Assembly: GCA_022072085.1 (NCBI GenBank)
Contig: JAJVII010000025.1
Span: forward strand, 18,811 to 82,810
Direction of reading: 5' to 3'
DNA: 64,000 nucleotides
Source: Phycisphaerae bacterium
GTDB lineage: Bacteria; Planctomycetota; Phycisphaerae; JAJVII01
The notes below the pieces were generated by a model, which was given only the letters and a program-made list of their open reading frames with translations, was not told the DNA's origin and did not search any database. The translations under genes were made by a program, and so were the position numbers. This document shows, piece after piece, positions 8,271 to 16,456 of the stretch. The first letter of the stretch is position 1; every line of letters starts with the position of its first letter.

Positions 8271-8489
8271 CCCGGTGGACCACTTCCGCCCCTGCTCATC
8301 CCACCGCTCCGGCACGCGCTTGCACAGCTTGGTCAAGCTCATCCCGCTCGGCTCGTTCCCGGCCAGAATCGCCTGCACGATGTCCGGGGGCAATAGGGTG
8401 AGGTGAAGCATCCGGCTGATGTCACTGCGGCCGACCCCCACTTGACCGGCCAGGTCGTCCGGCGACTTGACGTTGCCTGTGTCGCGCAT
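8268..8489 (-). pseudogene. Fragment of recombinase-associated ParB-like HTH protein
   Basis: A 73-codon frame encodes a helix-turn-helix resembling the ParB-like domain that lies at the end of many serine recombinases or in small genes beside them: DLAGQVGVGRSDISRMLHLT, then LPPDIVQAIL, then a KRVPERWDEQ tail. The N-terminal partner (resolvase catalytic domain) is absent; sequence upstream on this strand runs into the start of the NHL-type gene. I read it as the leftover 3' end of a mobile element gene. An intact micro-gene is possible but less likely. Confidence 0.5.
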
Positions 8490-8615
8490 CGCCGGCTCTT
8501 GACGAGCACCCGATTCAGGCGTAAGTCTGACTCTACTGGAGTCCGGGGCACGACTACCTGGACAAGTGCCAGCCGCAACGGCTGGAGGTAGAGACGCGAA
8601 CGGTGAGGTGAACAA

Positions 8616-11267
8616 ATGAAAAACTACTGTGCGAAAGTCATGGCCTTGGTCGCAACCGTCGCAGCCCTTGGGCTGGCCTTGCCGGGATTTGCACAGGCCG
8701 GCGAACCTGCGGGCCCGCCCACATTCACAAAGGCGCCGAGTGCCGTCAAGGCATCTGATGGACGAGTGCAGATCGAGTTCGCCGTTTCGGCGTCGACCGA
8801 TGTTGAAGTGGCTGTTCTCGGGGCTGACGGCAAAGTGGTACGCCACTTGGCGGCCGGGGTCCTGGGCGGGAAGGAAGCGCCGCCGGCGCCGCTCAGGCCG
8901 GGCCTGACCCAGGAAATCGAGTGGGATGGCAAGGACGACGATGGGCTTCCCGTGCCCGCCGCAGCCTTACGCGGAGGCGGTTCCGTCCGCGTCCGCATCG
9001 GAATGGCCGTCAAACTGGACAAGATCGTGGGCGGCGATCCCTATGCTTTCTTCTCCAGCGAGATCCAGCACCACAACCACAGCATCTGGACGATTGCCGG
9101 CATCGATGCCAAGCCTGACGGATCCGTCTACGTCTTCGGCACGGCCGGCCAGCAGGGGCCGTACACGGTGCGGCAGTACGATGCCGACGGCAACTACATC
9201 CGCACCGTGTTTCCGTTCCCGGCCGGGATGGCGGCGGAGAAGATCAGCGGCTGGGGCGTCAACCGCCTGGCTGACGGCAGCTATGCCCCGGTCATCTCCA
9301 AGGGACTGAGCAGTTGGCCCTGTTATTCAAGCACGGTGATCAACGCCATGGCGGGATTTGGCCCGCAGCCGGTGCTCCTGCCCACGGCCGATCCCGACAC
9401 CCTCACCGTCGCCGGTGCGGACCGACTGAACCTGCTCACTTTCCACACCGACGGGTCGATCGCCCCTGACCCCAAGGTGCACACGGCCACGCACCTGGTG
9501 CAGAACCCGCCACTGATTTCCTGGACGGCCTGGGACCATTCGAGCCTGGCCCTTGGCGGCATCTACACCTGTCCCACCGCGGACGGAAAAGGCTTTTACC
9601 TCAGCGGCATCTGCCGCACCGACGACAAGCCGTTCTGGCGGCCGGGCCAGGTGTGGAAGGTCGACTACGCCACCCGCACCGCGAAGCCCTGGTTCGCCCT
9701 GCCTGCCGAGCAAGTCGCCGGGTTCAAGGTTACCGGGACGAGTCAGAGGTGCTATACGCCGCTTCAGGGCGTTGCGGTGGACGGCGCCGGCCACGTCTTC
9801 GTCTGCGACCGTCAGAACAACCGTGTTGCAGTGCTCACGGAGGACGCCACGCCCGTTCGCGATCTGGCGGTGACCAATCCGGACGATGTCGCCTACGACA
9901 CCGAGGCCAACGCGCTCTATGTCACCACCCGTTTCGGGCGGCAGGGAGCCCCGGGCGACGTTCAACTGCTTCGCTTCGATGACTGGGCCAAGGACGACAA
10001 GCCGGCGCTGCAGATGAAGCTGTGCGTCAATGACATGGTCATCCTGCCCCGGGAACGCACCTGCATCCGGATCGTCGGCGCCGGGGCGAAGAAGCGCATC
10101 TGGATCGGCTACAAGGATCTGCCAGTGCGCATCTACCGGGAGAAGGGTAAGGAACTGGAACTCGTGCGCGATTTCTATCAGTCGGGCCAAAAGCTGCGCT
10201 ACCTGGCGTTCCGCAGCATGGTGGTCGACCCGGTCACCGAAACCGCCTTCTTTGCCTCGGGCTGCGGCGACGTGTGGAAGCTCCGGGACTGGGATAAGGC
10301 CGACTTCCGCCAGTGCCGCGATGCCGCCGACCAGCCCAGAGGGGATTTCCACGGCGGCCGCTCCTCCGATCCCCGGCAGATATTCGCCGCCGATGTGGCG
10401 ATCGACAGCCGCAACCGCTATCTCTTCACCCGGCAGAACAACAACGACAGGGTCTACCGCTGGAAGCTCGATGGCGAGGACCACGCCCGCGCCCCGGTCG
10501 GCAAGACCGGCAGCCCGGTCTACTCCGATGTGCTGGTCATGAACGAATGGCCCGGCTCGCTCTACTTCGACCGCGGCATGTGGCCCTCGCCCGACGGCGG
10601 CATGCTCGTGCTGGGCGGCACGCCGCGCATAAACTACCTGGACGTCCACCTGTTCTATCACCCCGTCGATCCGGTTAATGGACCGGGCAAGTGCGAAGCG
10701 TTGCTGAAACCCGGCGCCATGTGCGGCGGCCTGCGCGTGGACCGGCAGGGCCGCATCTACCTCGGCATCTGTCTGCCGGACAACCTTCCCAAGCCGCCCG
10801 CCGGGTTCACCGGCGACTGGGCCTACGGCAAGCTCATGGGCAGGATCGCCGTATATGAACCCACCGGCACGGGAGCGCGTCTTTACCCCGCGCCGCTCAA
10901 AGGCCCCTCCAAGGTCTACGACGTGCACTATGGCCTCATATCGCGCGATTCCAGTCAAGTCGGCTTCTCGCCGCGATTCGGCGTCGACGACTACGGACGC
11001 ATCTGCTATCCCAACACCCTGACCCGCAGCGTGGCGCTGATGGACAATGCCGGCAACGAGATCCTGCGCTTTGGAACATACGGCAACATCGACGATTGGC
11101 GCAAGCTTGAGGGCCGCTGGAGTGAGGCCGAGGCCATTCCTCTGTCCTGGCCCGGCTCGGTGGACGCGACCGACCGCCATATCTACGTGGCCGACCATGC
11201 CAATGTGGGGGTGCTACGACTGCGAAAGACCTTCGCGGCGGCGGAGACGGCGGAGGTGGGCCAATGA
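8616..11267 (+). CDS. Secreted NHL-type beta-propeller protein
   Basis: The protein has 883 residues. The ATG at 8616 has GAGG seven bases upstream. A Sec signal peptide covers residues 1-28 (hydrophobic VATVAALGLALPGFAQA). Residues about 45-115 look like a FlgD-type immunoglobulin-like domain (VEVAVLGADGKVVRHL, then IEWDGKDDDG). The rest contains NHL-like propeller blades, for example GVAVDGAGHVFVCDRQNNRV and LRVDRQGRIYLGI. Proteins of this build are common in Planctomycetes and Lentisphaerae and are exported, but no enzymatic motif is visible, so a binding or scaffold role is inferred. Repeat copies B and C flank the gene. Confidence 0.8.
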   Translation: MKNYCAKVMALVATVAALGLALPGFAQAGEPAGPPTFTKAPSAVKASDGRVQIEFAVSASTDVEVAVLGADGKVVRHLAAGVLGGKEAPPAPLRPGLTQEIEWDGKDDDGLPVPAAALRGGGSVRVRIGMAVKLDKIVGGDPYAFFSSEIQHHNHSIWTIAGIDAKPDGSVYVFGTAGQQGPYTVRQYDADGNYIRTVFPFPAGMAAEKISGWGVNRLADGSYAPVISKGLSSWPCYSSTVINAMAGFGPQPVLLPTADPDTLTVAGADRLNLLTFHTDGSIAPDPKVHTATHLVQNPPLISWTAWDHSSLALGGIYTCPTADGKGFYLSGICRTDDKPFWRPGQVWKVDYATRTAKPWFALPAEQVAGFKVTGTSQRCYTPLQGVAVDGAGHVFVCDRQNNRVAVLTEDATPVRDLAVTNPDDVAYDTEANALYVTTRFGRQGAPGDVQLLRFDDWAKDDKPALQMKLCVNDMVILPRERTCIRIVGAGAKKRIWIGYKDLPVRIYREKGKELELVRDFYQSGQKLRYLAFRSMVVDPVTETAFFASGCGDVWKLRDWDKADFRQCRDAADQPRGDFHGGRSSDPRQIFAADVAIDSRNRYLFTRQNNNDRVYRWKLDGEDHARAPVGKTGSPVYSDVLVMNEWPGSLYFDRGMWPSPDGGMLVLGGTPRINYLDVHLFYHPVDPVNGPGKCEALLKPGAMCGGLRVDRQGRIYLGICLPDNLPKPPAGFTGDWAYGKLMGRIAVYEPTGTGARLYPAPLKGPSKVYDVHYGLISRDSSQVGFSPRFGVDDYGRICYPNTLTRSVALMDNAGNEILRFGTYGNIDDWRKLEGRWSEAEAIPLSWPGSVDATDRHIYVADHANVGVLRLRKTFAAAETAEVGQ

Positions 11268-11279
11268 AGACGAGGAGTA

Positions 11280-11360
11280 CCCCCAGCCGCATCCAGGAGG
11301 CACCGGCCAGCCGGGGCCGCCCCGGACCACCCGGCAGCCGAAATCAAGTTCCCTATCATT
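11280..11360 (+). repeat. Intergenic repeat copy C
   Basis: It starts 13 bp after the NHL-type gene stop: CCCCCAGCCGCATCCAGGAGG, a variant spacer, then GGACCACCCGGCAGCCGAAA and TCAAGTTCCCTATCATT. The ATG of the core is replaced by CGG, so it cannot initiate here. The following 210 bp up to the sulfatase hold nothing recognisable. Confidence 0.78.
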
Positions 11361-11571
11361 TATCCATTTCCACAGCAGTTGAAAGCGATTGCCTGGGTGG
11401 GGTGATCGCGTGTTGCCGACGGGTGAACACACAAGTAATATCTGAGCAACGCGCTAATCCTGTACCTCATGGCGGGGGCTGCGGTGTAACTGCTGCCGGG
11501 CGGTGATTGATGTCTCTGCGGCAGATTGGCCAGAGCCCACGCGTCGGGTCTTGCCGAGGCACATTCCGATC

Positions 11572-12885
11572 ATGACGCAGCATCGCCCGAATATCCTCTA
11601 CGTTTTCGCCGACGAGCATCGTTGGCAGTCCATGGGACACACCGAACTGCCGCAACTGCGGACGCCGGCGATGGATAACCTGGCCCGGCAGGGGACGTCA
11701 TTTACTCAATGCATCAGCAATTATCCGGTCTGCTCGCCGCACCGGGCCATGCTCATGACAGGGGCTTGGCCGTTCGACCAGGGGGTGGTTGATAACGGCA
11801 TCGCCCTGGGACACGACCGCCCGACAATCGGAAAGGCATTTCGCTCGGCCGGTTACGCGACCGGCTACATTGGCAAGTGGCACCTCGGCGGCACGCGGGC
11901 CGAGCCGCTCGGGTTCGACCATTCACAGATATGGACGAACGTCAGCAGGCACTGGAATTCGTGCTGGCATCCAGCCGATGGTCTGCCGATCGGTTACGAC
12001 GGCTACAACACCACCGGGATGACCGACCAGGCCATCGACTACCTGCGCCGGCGCGACCCAGGCAGGCCGTTTCTGCTCATGCTTTCGCTGAATACCCCGC
12101 ACTCGCGGTTCACCGACGCCCCCGAGCAGTTCCTGCGGCTGTATCCGGATCAGGCCGCATTGCCTTGTCGCGGGAACCTGGACCTGCAAGCTGATGTTCA
12201 CATGGTCGCCGGCGGCGGCTCATCGCTGTGGGACATCTACCGTGGCTATCACGCCCATGTCTCGGCCGGCGATGGTGAACTGGCCCGACTGCTTGGCGAA
12301 TTGGACGCCTTGGGCCTTTCCGACGATACCGTCGTGATCTACACGTCCGATCACGGCTCGATGGTTGGTTCCAACGGCCACGAGGGCAAACGTCTGCCGC
12401 ACGCCGAATCGATCCGCGTGCCGTTCATTATTCGCTGGCCCGGCCGAATCGCCCCCGCCGTTGAACTCGATGACCTGTTCGGCAGCATTGACATCGCCGC
12501 AACGCTGTGCGGGCTGGCCGGCGTTACGCCCCCGGCAGGGGGCGCCGGGCGCGACCTGTCCGGACTGATCCTGCATGGTTCCCGGCCCGCAGCCGGCCAG
12601 CCGGGCGCGGACTCGCAGTTCATCATGCACATCGCCAAAGACCAAGCCAGCGGCGGGTTGAGCCACCCGGCGCCGCTGTTCCGAGGCGTGACCACCGGGC
12701 GCCACACCTGGGCCGCCACCGTTGAAGGCGCCGCGGTCTTGTTCGATAACGTCGCCGACCCGCTACAGCGCAGCAACCTGGCGTCCGATCCGGCGACCTT
12801 CGACCTGCAAAGGCACCTGCACCGCCTGACCGCCGATTGGCTGGCACGGGCCAAGAATCCTTTTCAACTGCCTGCGCTGCAATAA
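11572..12885 (+). CDS. Sulfatase (arylsulfatase family, type I)
   Basis: The protein has 437 residues from the ATG at 11572; the frame is open further up (to 11503) but that extension is not sulfatase-like. The sulfatase signature is C54-S-P-H-R58 followed by AMLMTG, so Cys54 would be converted to formylglycine. Asp14-Glu15 (FADEH) and SDHGS near residue 263 supply metal ligands, and GKWHLG lies at 101-106. His replaces the Ser common in CxPSR. There is no signal peptide, unlike most exported planctomycete sulfatases. The substrate is likely a sulfated carbohydrate, by family. Repeat D begins 9 bp after the stop. No anaerobic sulfatase-maturating enzyme is seen in the window. Confidence 0.9.
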   Translation: MTQHRPNILYVFADEHRWQSMGHTELPQLRTPAMDNLARQGTSFTQCISNYPVCSPHRAMLMTGAWPFDQGVVDNGIALGHDRPTIGKAFRSAGYATGYIGKWHLGGTRAEPLGFDHSQIWTNVSRHWNSCWHPADGLPIGYDGYNTTGMTDQAIDYLRRRDPGRPFLLMLSLNTPHSRFTDAPEQFLRLYPDQAALPCRGNLDLQADVHMVAGGGSSLWDIYRGYHAHVSAGDGELARLLGELDALGLSDDTVVIYTSDHGSMVGSNGHEGKRLPHAESIRVPFIIRWPGRIAPAVELDDLFGSIDIAATLCGLAGVTPPAGGAGRDLSGLILHGSRPAAGQPGADSQFIMHIAKDQASGGLSHPAPLFRGVTTGRHTWAATVEGAAVLFDNVADPLQRSNLASDPATFDLQRHLHRLTADWLARAKNPFQLPALQ

Positions 12886-12893
12886 CCCCCTCA

Positions 12894-12965
12894 CCCCCCA
12901 GCCGCATGAAGGAGGCCCTGAATCCGCATGACCACCTGGCAGACAGAATCAAGTTTCTTATCATT
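12894..12965 (+). repeat. Intergenic repeat copy D, carrying the start of the next gene
   Basis: CCCCCCAGCCGCATGAAGGAGG, then CCCTGAATCCGC, then ATGACCACCTGGCAGACAGAATCAAGTTTC. Here the repeat ATG at 12928 is used, or usable, as the start of the GH43-like gene, with GGAGG at 12911-12915. Confidence 0.8.
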
Positions 12966-14016
12966 CAACTGTACATGCCTGGCGGCTGTCCTGATTCTTC
13001 TTCCAGTGGCCGCGTTGGCCAAGGAGGCCACGACCATGCCCGAGGATTGCCCGTATGTGGCCGTGCGGCTGGACGGAAACCCGATCATCTCGCCCGCGAC
13101 CCCCGGCCTCGAACGGGGCGATAAGAACATCAACGGGCCGTCGCTCATCCGCGTGCCCGACTGGGTGGACAAGCCGCTGGGCAAGTATTACCTCTACTTC
13201 GCCAACCACGGAGGGCGCTACATCCGGCTGGCTTATGCCGACAAGCTAACGGGCCCGTGGAAGATTCACCGCGGTGGCGTGCTGAACGTCCGCCAGGGGC
13301 CCGGGCAGGAGCACATCGCCAGCCCGGACGTGCATGTCGATGACGATGCCCGGCAGATCCGCATGTATTTCCACCAGCCGGCGGCCAAGGATTCGGCGCT
13401 GAAGGGCCAGGTCAGTTTCGCCTCGACCTCGCCGGACGGGCTGGCCTTCGCCCCGAAGCCGGAACCGCTCGGGTCGTATTACTTCCGCGTCTTCCGCTAC
13501 GGTGGCTGGCACTACGCGCTGGCCAAGAACGGCAACAAGGACGGGATTCTCTCACGATCCCGCGACGGTCTGACCGGCTTTGAGACGGGTCCCAGCATCC
13601 TGCCGCGGGTCCGCCACACGGCCATGTGGCTGGAGGGCGACACGCTCTGGCTGGTCTACACAATCGTCGGCGAGGCCCCGGAGCAGATCTACCTGTCCAC
13701 GATGCACCTGGCCGGCGACTGGCGGAACTGGAAACCGTCGCCCGGCTGGAAACTGCTGGCGCCGGAGACGGAGTACGAGGGCGCGGACCTTCCGCTGAAG
13801 CCGTCGAGCTTCGGCGGCATCGGTGGCCCCGTCCGCCAGCTTCGCGACCCGGCCATCTTCCGCGAGGACAACCGAATCTACCTGCTCTACTCGATCGCCG
13901 GCGAACAGGGACTGGCCATCGCAGAGTTGAAACGGAAGCAGACGCGACATGCTGCCCCCTCCGATGATAGGGCAGAAGAGAGCCCCCCACCCCCAGCCGC
14001 ATCCAGGAGGCCCTGA
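12928..14016 (+). CDS. Secreted five-bladed propeller, glycoside hydrolase family 43-like
   Basis: The protein has 362 residues. Its first dozen residues (MTTWQTESSF) are encoded by repeat copy D and its last ten (about SPPPPAASRRP) by repeat copy E. A hydrophobic stretch (CLAAVLILLPVAALA, about 17-31) forms a signal peptide. The body has the GH43/GH117/DUF-type five-bladed propeller pattern: GKYYLYFANH, GPWKIHRGGV, ASPDVHVD, RVRHTAMWLEGD and RDPAIFRE, where Asp residues in blades could be catalytic. Function on a polysaccharide beside the sulfatase is inferred. The true start could be a later ATG at 13036 (MPEDCPYVAV), which would make a cytosolic protein without the repeat-coded leader. Confidence 0.75.
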   Translation: MTTWQTESSFLSFNCTCLAAVLILLPVAALAKEATTMPEDCPYVAVRLDGNPIISPATPGLERGDKNINGPSLIRVPDWVDKPLGKYYLYFANHGGRYIRLAYADKLTGPWKIHRGGVLNVRQGPGQEHIASPDVHVDDDARQIRMYFHQPAAKDSALKGQVSFASTSPDGLAFAPKPEPLGSYYFRVFRYGGWHYALAKNGNKDGILSRSRDGLTGFETGPSILPRVRHTAMWLEGDTLWLVYTIVGEAPEQIYLSTMHLAGDWRNWKPSPGWKLLAPETEYEGADLPLKPSSFGGIGGPVRQLRDPAIFREDNRIYLLYSIAGEQGLAIAELKRKQTRHAAPSDDRAEESPPPPAASRRP

Positions 14017-14053
14017 CGCCCCATGACCACCCGGCCGCCGAAATCAGATTTCC
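13987..14053 (+). repeat. Intergenic repeat copy E (closest to consensus)
   Basis: CACCCCCAGCCGCATCCAGG, AGGCCCTGACGCCCC, ATGACCACCCGGCCGCCG, AAATCAGATTTCC. The TGA inside GCCCTGACG is the stop codon of the preceding GH43-like gene. GAAATC-A-GATTTC forms a small inverted repeat at its right end. The ATG at 14023 opens a short frame with no recognisable product. Confidence 0.82.
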
Positions 14054-14060
14054 TGCCAGT

Positions 14061-14099
14061 TGTTGTTCTTGGGCAACACGATGTTGATGCTTTTCAACA
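14061..14099 (+). promoter_or_regulatory. Twin TGTTG-N8-CAACA sites (putative enhancer-binding protein UAS)
   Basis: TGTTG-N8-CAACA occurs at 14061-14078 and again at 14082-14099, offset by 21 bp (two helical turns). The second is extended to ATGTTGA/TCAACAT. They lie about 110-140 bp upstream of a sigma-54 promoter, the usual place for an activator of RNA polymerase-sigma-54. Confidence 0.65.
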
Positions 14100-14197
14100 T
14101 GGAGGGAAGACCGGCCCGGGCAGCGGCGGGCGGGCGCGCTTCCTTACTCTAGTCGCGTCCTTGGCTTACGCATGATTCACGGCACCGCCGGCCGTTC

Positions 14198-14213
14198 TGG
14201 TACGCCATTTGCA
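14198..14213 (+). promoter_or_regulatory. Sigma-54 (RpoN) promoter of PEP-CTERM gene
   Basis: TGGTACGCCATTTGCA matches TGGYACR-N4-TTGCW at every defined position, with GG at 14199-14200 and GC at 14211-14212 separated by 10 bp. The predicted transcript start is near 14224, leaving a leader of about 184 nt before the ATG at 14408. Confidence 0.75.
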
Positions 14214-14282
14214 TGCATCCAATCATACCGCAACTTCTGTCATACACCCTGTAAACCATAGTGCTCTACGCTTCGACTTCTG

Positions 14283-14298
14283 CCGAGGCATGCCTCGG
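14283..14298. other. 16-bp palindrome in the PEP-CTERM leader
   Basis: CCGAGGCATGCCTCGG is a perfect palindrome inside the predicted untranslated leader. It could be an operator or an RNA hairpin; no T-tract follows. Confidence 0.45.
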
Positions 14299-14407
14299 AG
14301 AGGCCCGGCTGAGCCGCGGCATCTGAAATGAGAGGGGAGCCAGGAATTGCCGGCGTGTTCCTTCCTGTCCTTAGGTCCTGTGGGCCGGGTCTTTTCAGAA
14401 GGGAGAC

Positions 14408-15220
14408 ATGACGATGATTCGTTCACAAGGATCGATCTCTCGCTCGCTCGCAGGCCCCTGTTACCTGATGACGTGTGTGGCGCTGGTCCTGTTGGCCGGT
14501 GCGCCCGCGGTCCACGCCGACGTGTTTCTCGATCTGACTGCCGTCACCCCAGGCGGACCTGGCGTCGGGACATTTTCCGGAACGCTTGGCGGAGTCACGG
14601 TCTCCGGAAGCATTTCCTCCGGCGGACCCGCCGCGTTCTTCTTCAATTCACCCGGATTCGGGATCGGCGATTCGACGATTGATGGCTCCTCGCCGCAGTT
14701 CAGTTATTCAAGCGTGTTCGGCCCCACGATCCCGGCAACGGATCGGGTCGGCTTCACGTACACAGCCACGGCGGGCAATCTTGTAACCCTGACGTTCAGT
14801 TCGCCGGTCACCAATCCCGTGTTTCACATAGCCAACCTGGACTGGGGCGCTTTCAGTTTTGTCGTGACGCCGGGTTTTTCGAGCCTGACACTGCTCAAGG
14901 GAAATGACGGGCCGGACGGTGACGGAATCGACCCGGCATTTGGCGGACCGTCCTACAGCTTCGGCCTGGTGTGGGACCACACGCCTCCGACAACCGACGC
15001 CACGGTACCCACGGTCTCTCCACCCACGTCGGGGGGGCGTTCGGCTTATGCGTCCGTGCGAATCGACGGGACGTTCAGCGCGATCAGTTTCGTGACCGAT
15101 GCCATGGGCCCGTTCAGCGATAGTGGCAGCTTCACGATTTCGACCGTGCCCGAGCCGGCGACGCTCGGCCTGCTGGCCACAGGCGGCGCACTGCTGATAC
15201 GCTGCCGCCGTCGAGGCTGA
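14408..15220 (+). CDS. PEP-CTERM sorting-domain exported protein
   Basis: The protein has 270 residues with SD GGGAG eight bases before the ATG. An N-terminal signal peptide (CVALVLLAGAPAVHA, ending about residue 37) and a C-terminal PEP-CTERM anchor (VPEPATLG at 247-254, a hydrophobic helix, then CRRRG) mark it for export and processing by exosortase, usually linked to exopolysaccharide. The middle is Gly/Ser/Thr-rich and beta-strand-like with no enzymatic motif. Upstream are a consensus sigma-54 promoter and twin inverted repeats, which fits the known RpoN-linked control of PEP-CTERM genes through a PrsK/PrsR-type two-component system. Neither exosortase nor PrsR is in this window. Confidence 0.9.
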   Translation: MTMIRSQGSISRSLAGPCYLMTCVALVLLAGAPAVHADVFLDLTAVTPGGPGVGTFSGTLGGVTVSGSISSGGPAAFFFNSPGFGIGDSTIDGSSPQFSYSSVFGPTIPATDRVGFTYTATAGNLVTLTFSSPVTNPVFHIANLDWGAFSFVVTPGFSSLTLLKGNDGPDGDGIDPAFGGPSYSFGLVWDHTPPTTDATVPTVSPPTSGGRSAYASVRIDGTFSAISFVTDAMGPFSDSGSFTISTVPEPATLGLLATGGALLIRCRRRG

Positions 15221-15266
15221 GTCGCGCGCGTTCGCGATGGTAGAGCGGGACGCCCACCATCTGTTA

Positions 15267-15400
15267 CCCCCCCCGCCCCGGCCGCATCAAGGCTTGCCGT
15301 GGCGAAGCCGAAGGCGAAGACAGGCTCGCCACGGCGTAGCGCAGCGAAGCCGGGAGGCCCTGGGCGAAGTCGAAGGAACCCCCCATGACCACCCGGCAGT
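15267..15400 (+). repeat. Intergenic repeat copy F, interrupted by a hairpin element
   Basis: The left part (CCCCGCCCCGGCCGCATCAA) and the right part (GGGAGGCCCTG, then CCCCCATGACCACCCGGCAG) of the repeat are separated by about 60 bp. The insert contains GCCGTGGCGA (15296-15305) and TCGCCACGGC (15326-15335), a perfect 10-bp inverted repeat, plus the GCCACGGCGTAGC motif also seen at 6451. Confidence 0.72.
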
Positions 15401-15442
15401 TGGGATGATCGGTGACAATCCGCACATCGTGCGGGTGCGCGG

Positions 15443-16435
15443 CTACTTGGCAGCCGGGACCTTCTCTGTCCGCACGACGACCAGGGCGTCGCCCTTCTCC
15501 GAGCCGCCGTAGAGGAAGCCGTTCTCGCGGTCCCAGACCATCGTGCCGGGCGCGATCACCGGGGCCTCCTTGAGCATGCCGGTCCGCTTGATCCGCCCGG
15601 TCTGCGCGTCGCGGGCGAACGCCGCCAGGCCGTGGCAGTGCGTCCAGTATCCCCCCGAGCCGTCGGGGAGGAACATCACGTTCCAGCCCTTCACGCCGCA
15701 ACCCATCGTCGTCTGCTCAAGCACCTCGCGGCTGGTCAACTCGCCGGTGGCCGGGTCGCGGTTGTAGATGACATACAGGTTGTCGGTCGCCTTGCCGTAG
15801 CCCAGCACCGAGGCGTAGAGCCACTTGCCGTCGGGGGTGATGACCAGCGACACCCAGTCGTACTTCTTGGCGAACGGGCCTTCGGGCTGCTCGAAGGTCT
15901 TCTTGTAGACGACCTCGCCGGTCTCCTTGCGATCCAGCAGGCCGATCGTCATTGGCGAGGCCGTGATGCCGTAGACGAACTTGCCGTCGGGCGAGACGCA
16001 CAGCGCCCGCGTGGACAAGCCCCACACGCACCGCTCCAGACCCCTGCCATTCAGCGAGGCGACCTGCGCCGGCTCGCCCGTGTCGCCCAGGTGAAAGCCG
16101 ATCAGCCCCGCCCCGCGGAGGGCCTTCACGTAAAGATCCTTCCCGTCCGGGCTGACGATCACCGCGCCGCAGATACCCGGGCACTTGGCCGACCCCTTCT
16201 CCGTCGGCTTGCCCGTGGCCGGGTCCACTTCGTACCAGTGCATCGCGCTGCCCCCGCCGTGCGGCACGGCATAGAGTCGGCCGCCCGCGGCCGCCAGGTC
16301 GTAGCTGCCGTCAACGTCCATCTCGCCGGCGGCGGCCAGCTTGCCCGTCGCGGCGGGCAGGTAGCGGGCCTCGGTCAGCGGGAACGGGCAGATCTGGGCG
16401 ACGTGCGTGCCGGTGGCAATGTGGATCCGCGGGAT
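15443..16435 (-). pseudogene. 5'-truncated lactonase/YVTN-like beta-propeller gene
   Basis: The frame is open from just after a TAA at 16436 to the stop at 15443. It encodes repeated propeller blades with the SPDGK signature (VSPDGKDLYVKAL, VSPDGKFVYGI, ITPDGKWLYASVL), as in 7-bladed lactonase-like or YVTN proteins. The first ATG (16321) lies inside a blade: upstream codons read as ICPFPLTEARYLPAATGKL, so true coding extends further up but meets the stop with no start codon or signal peptide. The 5' end therefore seems lost. The neighbouring AraC gene ends only 21 bp beyond this stop, so deletion or insertion at that junction is likely. The function of the parent protein is unknown. Confidence 0.65.
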
Positions 16436-16456
16436 TTACGAGAGGCATCCTGACAA

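Noticed and set aside
7203..15400. Repeat copies read as a CRISPR array
   Set aside because: Copies are separated by 1-3 kb genes and vary in sequence; there are no short regular spacers or cas genes.
7203..15400. Repeat copies read as integron attC sites
   Set aside because: No RYYYAAC/GTTRRRY core pair, no clear long imperfect palindrome, and no tyrosine integrase in the window; kept only as an analogy.
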